A program made the translations under genes and the position numbers. Of a stretch of 64,000 nt of DNA, positions 22,181-32,750 are shown piece by piece (position 1 is the first letter of the stretch; each line of letters begins with the position of its first letter). Source of the DNA: Eremophila alpestris peregrina (taxonomy: Eukaryota > Chordata > Aves > Passeriformes > Alaudidae); NCBI GenBank assembly GCA_009792885.1, contig WMCF01000176.1:186001-250000 (forward strand), in the 5' to 3' direction. Under the pieces are notes generated by a model, which saw only the letters and a list, made by a program, of their open reading frames with translations, searched no databases and was not told the DNA's origin.

Positions 22181-22785
22181 CCAGCTGATGTGGCATGGCA
22201 GGACCCCCATGGCAGGACCCCCATCCCCCTCCCTCGCTTTCAGCTCTGCATACCAAGGGCGCCGGCACTGCCAGGGACAAGCTGGCAGCAGCACTTCCAC
22301 TCCAGTGAGGGATGAGATGAGCCACGGACTTTGATACCTCCCTGTATCCAACCCCAGTTGAGAGCTAAACTGATCTCCCCAAGACTTGCATGGAACTTTG
22401 CTCCGACTTCGTTCGGAGGAAGGAACACTGGCAGAGAGAGACAAAAAGTCGTAGCAAGGAGGCTGGAGATGCTGTTCTGCAATACAAGACTCTGCTCTCT
22501 TGGTTTTGCCCCCAGCCCTCACCCCATTCCCCTCCCTGAGCTTTGTGCAGGAAAGGAACAAATGTCTTTCCCATTTTAGGTTTTTGGGTGCTTTTTTTTT
22601 TTTTTTTTAATAGCCTGAGGGTGTAGGTGGCTGCATATCTCGGAGGACCCAGGAGTCCTGCCTCCTTCCTGCTGGCATGGGGCAAGGGAAAGCAGTTTCC
22701 ACTGTCAAGAGGCTGTGCACCAGCTGTACAAAGCAGCAGCCTGGTGTGGGAAGGGAGTTACTCAGCATTCGGTTCCCAAGAGACA

Positions 22786-22824
22786 AAAAAAAAAGAAAAA
22801 AAAAAGAAAGAAAAAAAAAGAAGC
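22786..22824. repeat. A-rich low-complexity tract
   Basis: Runs of 8-10 A broken by single G. Gives a spurious lysine-rich frame. Confidence 0.85.
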
Positions 22825-23108
22825 AGCTCAAACTGACTTTCCAAAATACTTTGAGGTTCATAGTAATGTTCTCGTCTTTGTCTCATAAATATCCTGGGTT
22901 GGATCCTTCCCTCATTTTCATCCCATAACTCACGGAAAGGCACCAGAGCGCGGCTGCTGCGTGTTATTCTGACTATTTTTATTTTTTATTTCTTTGGATA
23001 CATGATCTCAGTTGATTGGAAAACAAACCCCAGAGAATCCTTGAGGAGAGACTGCAAACAGCTCTTGGTGAGATGACTAATCCCATCTCTATCTAAACCA
23101 ACAGCATG

Positions 23109-23118
23109 CTAAAAATAG
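23109..23118. promoter_or_regulatory. Perfect MEF2 consensus site
   Basis: CTAAAAATAG again, inside a 300-bp AT-richer stretch (22940-23260) that also has an AP-1-like TGAGTCAG. About 2.3 kb upstream of the candidate first exon at 25.4 kb. Confidence 0.4.
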
Positions 23119-23259
23119 CCTTATTTCTAACAATAAATATAATAAAATAACTAACTGACAACAAACAGCCCCAAAAAGCCAAACAGACTGAAAAGTCCAC
23201 TAGAAATACATATTGGGATGGGGGAAGGAGCCAGCAGGAAACTGTGTCACTGAGTCAGA

Positions 23260-25080
23260 GGGGTGGTGGCAGCCGAGGTGCCCGTGCCACCAGTGATGCT
23301 TGGTCAGATCCGGCCTCTCTGTTGAGACCATTGTTGGCTCTTGCCCTTGTGCCTTTGCTTTCTTTGTCCCACATCAGCATGAGCAAGGTACATGGGCACC
23401 AGACCCAGGGGAAGCTCATCCCAGAGTCACCACCCTGGCCTCAAGCACTGCTGAGAGCCCTGGAGTGGGACCCCCTAGCCCAGCTCTGGTGCAGGTCCAT
23501 CACCCCCTGGCTTGCTCCGTGCCCACCATCCTCCCTGGGCCCTGAGCTCACCACACACTTCGGATAATTTGGATAATTTGCCTCCTACTTTCCACACACC
23601 AGGAGCCTCCCACACCCAGCGTGTTGCAAAACAACCCCCTCAGCTGAGTCACTGGCATCAGGGAACTTCTTCCTGCCCTCCCTGCCTGGGATGGGGCTCA
23701 GGGCAGAGCTGCCCATGATGAACGGCTGGGGTGGGAGCAACAGCCCAGCCCCACCCCATGTCACCCCAGACCTTTGGGGAGGAAATTGGGTGTTTTGACT
23801 TGTACAGTGCCCTGTGTTGTGAAGGCCAGTGCAGGGGAACGTGTGCTGCTGCATTAATGGCAACGGGCATCATCTGGGTGAAAACACAATGACTCTGTCC
23901 CCATGCCTGGCAGCTCCCCTGTGCTGGTTTTGTGCTCCAGTGACACTGGCAGCACTTTTATTCCCAGTGCTCTAACTGAATGTGACCCAACAGGGCTGGA
24001 ACATCCCAGTCGCTGCCCCCTAGCCCCTCTTGAGCTGGGACAGTGGCTTTGTATGGGACAGAGCCGTCACTCTGTATTCTTATGGGGCACTGGGGTCGCA
24101 CCAGACTTGTGCTGGCTCATGTCATCAGTATGGAAGTGGGCTGCATCCTGCCAGTCAGGGGAATCCATAAAACATCTACTGTGGAGTTTTTGACCCCTGG
24201 CACCAGCCTTTTTCTGCCAGGAGCAGTCCCACACCAGCCTGATTTTTATTTTTACTGCTTTGTTGACGCGTGGGAGCCTGCCCAGGCCGCCATGCCACGT
24301 GTCCCTGGGAAAGGAAAGCCTGTGCCCCATGCTGACCCCCAGCCCTGCCATATGGCACTCCTCCAGCATTCCCAGTGGTGGGAGAGCTCATCCAGTGGGA
24401 CCACCAACTCCCACCATGCCACTCAGTGCAGACCTGGGGTGTAGGTGGGTGGTCTGCATCCCCCCAAGGATGCTTGTGCCCATCACTGACACTGCTTGGA
24501 GGCTGTGGATAAGTGGCACTGGACGTGGTAGTGAGACAGAAACAGAACCAGTTACCCAAATCCCCTAAAAGCCAGATCTCTGCCCCAATTCACAGCCCCA
24601 AACTGTCCTGGCACAGAGGTGGGAGTCACTGTTTGACCTAATGGATTTCTTGCTGGTAGCATGGAGCGATTTATCTGGGTTGCAGCTACTTTAGGAGCTG
24701 GGAACGTAGAGCCCCGGCTTGGAGCAGGGTCTGGACGCTGCGGCTCTGCTGCCCAGGAGCACAGGGAGCCCAGTGCCGGTGCCACGTGCTCGGCTGAGGA
24801 CCTGGTGCTGTGGGAAGGGCCAGGTTAGGGCTGGGAGCCCTGGGAGGCCAGTGCAGGAGCAGCGCCTGGGCTGTGTTTGGGCACACCGGACACCATCGGA
24901 CCCACGAGGGCTCTGTGCTGGTGCTGGATACAGAACTGGGACCTTCCACTGCGTCCGGGTGCTGGATCCAGCGTGCTGGCAGCAGAACTGGGGCCTTCAC
25001 GGGCAGCTGATATCACCTGTGTAGCTTTAGGGACATTTGGACACCACTGACACACTGTCCTGAGCCCGACGCCCCATGGA
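23260..25080. other. Upstream flank of the CpG island, no gene seen
   Basis: No exon or transposon recognised. Around 24900-25000 a partial internal duplication (GTGCTGGAT...CAGAACTGGG twice) is visible. Confidence 0.5.
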
Positions 25081-25399
25081 AGCTGGGGCAGAACCCACCA
25101 TACCCCCAATCACCCCGACGCAGCTGCTCCGGCCGCGGCACTGGGCCGGACATTCCTCCCCATCCTGGGGAACACGAGTGGGGCCAGGCCAGACCCTGAG
25201 GGTGGGAGAGGGGAGGTCCCCGCTCAGCACACTCCACCGCCGGCTACGATTCCCCCTCCCCGGCGCAGCACACCCTTGGGCCTGGCTCTGCCCCCGGCCT
25301 AGCCCCGCTAGGCCCCGGATCCCCCCGGCTCAGCCCCCCTTGGCCCCGGTCCCACCCCGGCCCCGCTCGCTCCCCCCCGCCGCGGCCATTGGCCGCCCG

Positions 25400-25500
25400 C
25401 GCCGCCGCCGCCGCCCCTGACGCTGGGCCGGGCCCGGCCATGGTCGCTCCCCGCCGGCTCCGCCGCAGCCCCGGCAGCGGCCGGTCCGCGCCCCGCTCAG
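25400..25500 (+). other. Candidate first exon A with in-frame ATG and splice donor
   Basis: GGCCATGG places an ATG (25440-25442) in a good Kozak context. Twenty codons follow, Arg/Pro/Ser-rich (MVAPRRLRRSPGSG...), up to CCGCTCAG, then donor GTGGGT at 25501. Exon start is approximate. It may be an alternative N-terminus, an upstream frame in a 5' UTR, or chance in GC-rich sequence. Confidence 0.45.
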
Positions 25501-25624
25501 GTGGGTCCCTCCTGCTCTCGCGCTTCTTGGCTGTCGGATTTTTTCCCCTCTTTCTAATTGTTATTTTTAATTATTTTTGATTTCTTGTAACGTTTCGCGA
25601 TTCTGGCGCTACTTCCGAGAACCA

Positions 25625-25639
25625 CCCCCCCCCCCCCCC
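25625..25639. repeat. C homopolymer, 15 bases
   Basis: Uninterrupted C run between the two candidate exons. A common site of sequencing error. Confidence 0.9.
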
Positions 25640-25839
25640 TTCCCCGGACGGCCTTAGGGGGGGCGCGGAGCTCCGCTCCGCCCGGCTGTGTTTGGGGTGG
25701 GGGGAGCGGAGGGACCCCCCCGACCCCCGCGCCGCACGGAGCCGCCCTGAGGCGCGGGGATGGGCGGGGGCGGGAGCAGCGGCGGCGGCGGCAGTGGCAC
25801 ATCCTCCCCCCGCGCCCCCCTCCTCCCTCCTCCCCCCTC

Positions 25840-25938
25840 GGCTTCAAAACAAACCGTCACCAAAATGGTGCAGAGGTGAAGGAGGGAGCGGGAGGAAGGG
25901 GAAGAGGTGGCGGCTCGGCCTGGACGCTGCGGGGACAG
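25840..25938 (+). other. Candidate non-coding first exon B with donor and tiny upstream ORF
   Basis: Sequence from about 25840 to GGGGACAG, followed by donor GTGAGG at 25939. Contains CACCAAAATGGTGCAG, where ATG (25865-25867) opens a four-codon frame stopping at 25879. CAAAATGG also resembles a YY1 site. Typical of a regulated 5' UTR. Exon start is approximate. Confidence 0.5.
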
Positions 25939-25944
25939 GTGAGG

Positions 25945-26035
25945 GCGGCGCGGGACGCGGGGGGACGCGGGACACGGGGGAGTGCGGGACACAGGGAGAC
26001 GCGGGACACGGGAGGATGCGGGTGCCGGGTGCGGC
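25945..26035. repeat. CpG-rich minisatellite in the island
   Basis: Imperfect units on GACGCGGGACACGGG recur five to six times immediately after the donor of candidate exon B. Confidence 0.8.
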
Positions 26036-26650
26036 ACACGGGGATGGTCCCGCTGGGTGCTGCCGGTGGGGTGGGGGCAGCACTGGGGGTGCCCACCCCG
26101 CTCCGGGGCGGTGGGCAGTGTCCCCGTGAGACCCCCGCGGTGACAGACCGTGAGCCCACCCGCAACACTGCGTCCACCCCCGAATGGGACCCGCTGCGGC
26201 CTGGCGGGAACCAGAGAGAAGAAGGGCCCAGTGGATTTCGGGGGCTGGGGGGGTGTCCTCCCTTGCTGGACATAGGGTGATGACATGGGGACTGCGGGGG
26301 GACCCCTCCGGCGAGGCTCCGGGTGCCGGGGGGGGCTGCGGTTTGATTGGCAAGAGCAGATTTTTGGGAGAGCCGGCGGTAAAATGAGTCCCGGAGCGTC
26401 CATGCCTTGGCCGTGCGCCGGCTCCGGAGCCGACAGCTGGGATTGTTTGTCCGGGGGGGGTTCAGCGCCTCAGCTCCATCCGACAGCGGCCGGAGCAGGG
26501 TATGGTGGAGGGGCCAAACCGCGTCACCACTGCCACGGCCTCTCCGGGGTGCGCTTCCTTGGCCAGAGGGACCGGCGATGCTGAGCAGGGATGCGGTGAC
26601 AGGGCATCCGGCATCTGCGGCTGTTCGGCATCTGTGACGCCGGTTGGCCC

Positions 26651-29600
26651 GCAGCTTATCCCTTCCCTGCAGCTCCCAAACCCTTTTAGCTTTGTCGTTG
26701 CTTTTATTTTGTAATTTATTTTCCTTTTCTCCCCTCGCGCACAAGAGCAGCACACCGTCAGTGAGACGTGTGCCGCACACGCAGCTCTTCCCCTGTACCC
26801 GTGGAGCCCCGTGGTACCCCCAGCTCTGCACGGCCACCAGCTGGGCTGTCCCCTCCTCTTTATCATCCACAAGTGTCGGAGCTGCCACGCGGTTTTGGCT
26901 GATGACTCCCCCTTGCTGTGGGCAGGGGTCTGGGCAGGGACAGAGACACCTGTGCTGGTGCAAATTCCCCTGGCAGTTCAGCTCAGCGCCTCTGCCTGCC
27001 CCCACCCCGGAAAGGCCTTATCCTGTCCCTCTAAAGCCCCCTCTCCTGCAGTGTGTGGCTGTCTATGGATTTTTTGGGCTGGCGTTTCTTTACCAAGGTG
27101 GGTGTTCTCAAACCACTGTCCCAGGACAGCCAGCCTGAAATCTTGCTGCGGATGGGGAAGGAGCTGTGCTGGCCTCAGTGCAACGGGGATGCTCATCAGG
27201 CCAGGGGTGCTGGTTTTGGGTGTAGGTAAGGGTTGTTCTGGTTATGTTCTTTCCTTCCCTTGAGCTGATTTGGTGCTGGTGACCCTGGCCTGGGAGTGCT
27301 GAGCTGTCCCTCTCTTTGGAGCTCCGAAGCGAGCAGCTTGCCATGCCCTCAGGATCACTGCCATGGGCTCTTGAAGGTCACAGACCTCTGGATGGGCCTC
27401 ATGGATTCTCCTTTCCACCCCCACCACCTTGCCCTTCAGCCCCTGCAGTTGTTGCGGCTTTGCCGAGCTGAGGCATCTGCACTTGTGCCGGCTCCGAGCA
27501 GGTGGCCAATGTCCCCGCAGCAGTGGGGGCCACTGATCGTGTTTCGCCGGTGCCTCTGCCACAGCAGGGATTTAACGTGCTCGTGTTGAAGGGGCATTAG
27601 CTCCAGTGTCAGGTGACTTGGGGCTTCCACTGCTGCCTGGGCTCTCCCCTGGCACAAAACGGCTTGGGGGCTCCTCATGCTGAGTGGTCACGTCCCTGCG
27701 TGTGCTCAGTCCTGCTGGGGGGCTCTTGGGACCTTGGGAAGTGCTGTCTTTGTCAGTAGGTGACCTTGGGCACATCCCTTTGCTTCCCCACGCTGTGGTG
27801 TTCTCGGAATGAGGGAGGTGGTTAATGTGTTTAATCCCCCCCTCCTCACTGCTGTGGGGCTCTTGGCTCCTCTTTGGGAAGTGCAACTGCAGGGCTGGAA
27901 AGGGCTGTTGCTATTTCATGCTGTCCCCGAGCGGGCAGGGCGGAGGCATGGCCGGTGCTGGAGTCACCCAGGGTGGATTTTTCCCAGGCTGCCAAGTGAA
28001 ACAAGTAGGGTCTGAGTCTCATTTAATGCTGCAGCCCTTTACTGTGACTCTGGCAACATAAAGGAGCCTAAATATGGTCATAAATTGCATCCACTTCAAG
28101 GTCCCTTCGTGCTGCCAGGGCAGCCTCACGGCGGCTTTGTGAGAGGGAGAACAAAGCCGAAAGTGTCGGATGAAAAGTACGGGAGCGGGACCCAGCTGCT
28201 GCGGTGCTGGCATGTGCCTGGAGCTGGTGCTGGCAGCTGCCTGGCAGGGAGGTATTGATGCTGGTGCAGGCCCTGGCTCACAGAGGAAGGATGGACGTGA
28301 GGGTGGGGGGGAGATGCTGCTTGGCACATCCTGAAGAAGCAGAAGGGCTTCAGCTAGGTGTGGAGGGCTCAGCTACAAGCTATGCATCTGGCACCCTGGG
28401 CGAGTCATTTGAACCTAAAAAAGCATCTGTGGTGAGGGGCAAGAAATTGCTTTTCGCTCTTTTTTTCCAAGCCAGAGTGCTTCCCAGGGTCAGGCTGGCA
28501 TTGCCTGGAGCATGCTGAGAGGAACCCGCTGTGGGATGCTGCGTGGCATCTCTCCTCTGTGATGGATTGCAGGGACATGACCATTTTGGGAATGAAGGGA
28601 AAGAGGGGTGTGGGTTGCTGACATTGACTCGGCTCCCCCGGACCACTGCTGCCCCCCTGGGTGCCCTGGCAGTGGTGGTAAGATGCCCTGTGGAGCTGTG
28701 ATGGTGTGAGCCGGCCTGCAAGGTGGTGCCTGAGGCTCAGGAAGTGAGCAGGCAGCATCCCATTAAATCCTGCTAATACCCAGGAGTGCACACAGAGGTG
28801 ACCCAAGCCATGGTGAGCTGCATGGATGGCGATGGGGCTGCCGTGTTGATGGTGTACTGGACTTCCCCATCTGCAACCAGAGCTAAAAATATCCCCCTGC
28901 CGCCGTCCCATCTGTTCGGAGGGTGAACTCCTCAGGCCAGGGGCTCTTTCTTATTTTTATCGCTGTTTTGGCACTTCCTGGAGGCTGAGCCGTCCCGAGT
29001 TCAGAGGTGACTCTATTGTAGATGACAGTCCTGCTCCCGGGAAGGTTCGGCTCTGCCGCTGAGCCCGACGCAGTGAGCAGAAAGCAAGTGAGGAGAAGGA
29101 AGGGGAGGAGGAAGAAGGCTGGGGAGGCACGGAAACATGTGGCCCTGCTGGTGCCATGGGGTGAGCTCTGGGTGTCCCTGGCTGTGCGTGCCCTTCCTGT
29201 GCCAGCCAGACTGTGGGGTGCATCACCCCCTCACCTCCCCCCAGCACTGTCTGGGACTTCACCACTCAGTGTGACTCTCACGGGTTTGGTTATGTTTTTT
29301 CCTTTCCTTTTTTCCTCTAATTAGAGAAGCTTTCAATAAAAAGCTGAGATTTGTTAATCACTTTGTTTGATCAGAGCTCAGGCAGTGCTGAAGACCTCTA
29401 GGTTTTTCCCTCTGCCTGTGTGAGCAGCAGTTTGCTTTTGCTTTCAAGATGGATCTCGCCGTCTGCCTGCCAGCAGCTCTGCCTCCCCAGATCTGTCGGT
29501 TTGCATCTTGCACTCCACTTTGCTTTGCTTGTGGTTCTTCTTTAATTTTTCCTTTCCCCTCACTCTTGGTGTCTCCCTGCTGTAGCTCCCCACTGCTTGC

Positions 29601-32600
29601 AAAACAGACAAGAGCTTGCATCCTTCAAAAAATCCTACAAAAAGTGCCCACGTGGAGAGCAAAGGTTTGATAAATACTCCAGTTTGTAGTGATTTATTTT
29701 GGGGGGTGGGGTGGGGTCTAGGTTTGCTTTCTCTTAAATGATATCTCAAAATATGGGGGACTTGGGTCTCTGAGCTGCGTGGGAACAGTTTTTTGGGGAA
29801 ACTTGGCCTGTTATCGTGTGGGTCATGACAAGGCTGGGGGAACACAGCAGCTGCTCCGTGATTCTCAGACCACTTCTGAGCTATAGGTAAGCACCTTTCC
29901 CTGTATAAAAGGAGGCAGTGAGATGAGGCGCATGCAGTGGTGGTGGATCCTTGCTGCCACCATCTGTGTCGCCTGGAGGGGCCTGGCCACGGTGAATGTC
30001 CTGGTTATGGTTGAGTGCTGGAATGCTGGGACAGCTGCTGGGGCCTGTTCCCAGTGCTGGGTACTGCCATGGTGCCCAGTGGGACTTTAGGCTATTTAGC
30101 TTTATGCCCCTCCAGTCCCCAGTGGAGTGGGTGTGCGCTGCTGCTCTTTTGCTGCCAAAGGTGAAGCCCGAGCAGCCAGAGCAGTGCCGGGCGGGTGTCC
30201 CGGTGTGCACAAGCTGGAAGGGCGGGATGATGCCTGTGCTGGGATGTGTCAGGCTCCAGCCACCACCCAGGAGCCACCGTGGTGTCCCATCCCGAAGCAG
30301 CCGGGCCGGGCCGTGCCAGGGCCGCACGTTTTGCTCTTTGTGCCGAGCAGGACACGTACAATTTCCCAGCTTGCAATTAGCCCTTGGTTTTTGGCCCTGC
30401 CTGTGGCTGTGCATGGAGGGGGTCAGCAGCACCCATGGCCTGACCCTCCTTGCTTTAAGTGACCAGCACTAGTTGGAATGCAGAGGTGGGGAGCTGAGCC
30501 CCTGCCATCTGTGCTGGCTGTATCCCGACAGCCCGGTCCTGCTGGCACAATGGCTCAAGGTCAAAGCCGTGCACAGTGGCTTTGGGCTGCTGCTGGCCAT
30601 GAGCCGGCGCAGGGTGGAAGCACTCCCACCTCCTGTCCTGAGTCAGTGGTGGTTGGGGTTGGAAAGGGGGTAATTAAATGACCTATTTCTGGGCAGGGAG
30701 GAAGAGGAGGAGGAGGAGGAATCGTTTCTCTTTCCAAAGCTTCCTGCAAGCGTCCGGCACAAAGCCCAAACCGCTTCCAGGAGGAGGTGCCTGCAGCCCC
30801 CCCAGCTCGGGTGCTTGGGGCACAGGGTGGGGAGCTGGGGGCTGTGGGGAAGGGTGACCTCCCACTGCAGCACTGCTGTTGCATCAGCCTTTTTTTTTTT
30901 TTTTTTTTTTGGAAGGAGGCAGGACAAATCCATGGTTCCCAAATTAATTTTTTACATTTTTTTTCTATCCCCAAAAAGTAGTAACGTGATTTGGGAAGCA
31001 GAACCTGCCTGTGGGGCCGGGTCCCTGACCTGAGCCCACCCCAGGGCTGCCAAGGGATCATCTTAGGATTCTAATGGGATTCCTGCTTCTCCTCTCTCCT
31101 TCTGCCATAGGGGGATTATCAGCATCTCCTGCATGATGGATCCTGCAGCTCACGGCCCTGGGGTTGCTGAAGCTGTGGGCCTGGGGATAACTGCTCTAGA
31201 GGATGTGGTGTAGCTTCAGGTGCAAGGTGTTATTGATGGATATAAGCAGTGGTAATAAATAGCCCTGCTTGGAAGTTTTCATCTTCTTTTTTAAATGGAA
31301 GCGCCTTTTGGAACAAAGTGACTTTCCCCCATCCTTTTTGAAAGCATCTTTTTTCTTATTTTGAAGATGAAATTTTTCTTTTTACTTTTAAAATTTTTCC
31401 TTTCCAATTATTGGAAGACTTCAGGGAAAAAATTCTAGGCACCATACCCAGGAACACATCCCATGTTGTGCAGGTGGGGAAAATATGTGGGGTCAGATTC
31501 ATCTGGTTTGGTTTTCCTTAAAAAAAGAAATTGAGAATTGGAATTGGAAATGTTAATGGCATCAGTGAGAATGTTTTATCAAAGCGGACAAAATTTGAGG
31601 GGCTGAAAAAAATGGACTTTGCTTAAACCTGCTGCATCAAGTGTAAAAAAAAAAAGTTAAATAAATTAATTGGATAAAGAACTTCAGTTCTGTAAAAGAC
31701 TGGCAACGTTTCTGGGTTTCTTTCTGGAATTTTTCAGTTGTAAAACCTGAAATCCTCCTCCACCCGTAGCAGTAACCTTGAGACATGTTACTGGAGCAGG
31801 AGTTTCCACTGGCAGGGAAGAAAAAAATTTCAATAAAGAATGTGGACAAATTATTTTGACCGACAGGCCTTTTTTTTATTTTGCATGGGCAGTCACCGAG
31901 ACCTTCCTGCTCTGCAGCTGCTGTGTTCAGTGCTGGGAGCAGGAGATAAACTACTGTGATGAGGGGCTGGGGCAGGGAATGGCATGGATCAGGCTCCAGG
32001 CATGGCTGCTTTAGGTTCATGGTGGCATCCATGGGGAAGGATTTTCTGCAAGCTTGGGATGGCCAAGAAGTGGGTGATTTTCACCCATTTTGGGTATATA
32101 GAGGCAGAGAGTGCCTGTGTGTTTGTGTAACTATAGGTGAGGGCTGAGCTGTTGTGCTTTGTCTAAATATCGTGATAAATGTCCCTGTGGACCTGGTGTA
32201 CCCACAGGCTTCTTGCTGGCATCCGAGTGAGCTGCCAGCCCTGAGAGGAACAGCCCACTTTGCCCAAATGCCAGTGGTTGAGAATGGTGTCCATCCCTGG
32301 GGTGAGGTGTCCTGTGGTGCCCGTGACACCTCCTCTGGTGGGGGACCCTGGTGCTGCTCGGCTTGGTGATAGGTGGCAGGTTGGAGTGGCTGAAGACCCC
32401 ACAGCTTGTTAAAATCCCGGTGTTGCTGGAGCCTGGCTCTGCCACAAGCACCCTCCTCCTGCTGGGAACTGTGTGTGGATTTTTGGCCTTTAGAATTGCC
32501 CTGCAGAGAGCTCTGGCTTTGGCTCTGTCGGACACGGAGCCTGACACATGGTGCTTGGACTGGTTCAGAACTTGCTGGAAGAACCATGGGGGAAAGGAAA

Positions 32601-32677
32601 GTGTTGGTGTGTCACCAAGCGTCTCTGGTGCCACTGGGGAGGTCAGGGAGGTGAGGAGGCGCCTCTAGGCACAGTTA
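26651..32677. other. Probable first-intron DNA, no exon seen
   Basis: No recognisable coding exon. Includes a GAGGAG run (30697-30720), a T21 tract (30890-30910) and an AT-rich 450-bp stretch (31230-31680) lacking diagnostic transposon ends. Confidence 0.5.
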
Positions 32678-32750
32678 TCACAGACTCATGGAATGGCTTA
32701 GGTGGGAAGGGACCTTAAAAATTATCTCATTCCAACCCTTGGGTTTGTCC
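32678..32750 (-). mobile_element. CR1 LINE 3'-end fragment
   Basis: TCACAGACTCATGGAATGG and GGTGGGAAGGGACCTTAAA match the last 70 bp of CR1, reverse orientation. The only minus-strand copy recognised in the 26-64 kb part. Confidence 0.9.

Larger units (their letters stand above)
25080..26650 (+). promoter_or_regulatory. Strong CpG island, probable promoter of the downstream gene (MEF2D by expected gene order)
   Basis: Dense CpG, GCC-trinucleotide runs, an inverted CCAAT box (CCATTGG at 25386-25392, NF-Y type) and no TATA box near the candidate exons. Two + strand splice donors (25501 and 25939) end plausible first exons. In mammals MEF2D lies directly downstream of IQGAP3 on the same strand and starts with a non-coding exon. 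No MEF2D coding exon lies in this window, so the gene name is an inference. Confidence 0.7.

Noticed and set aside
20474..22188. 369-codon minus and 363-codon plus frames overlapping in a GC-rich block
   Set aside because: Opposite-strand overlap in stop-poor GC-rich DNA and no recognisable family in either. Treated as by-products of composition.
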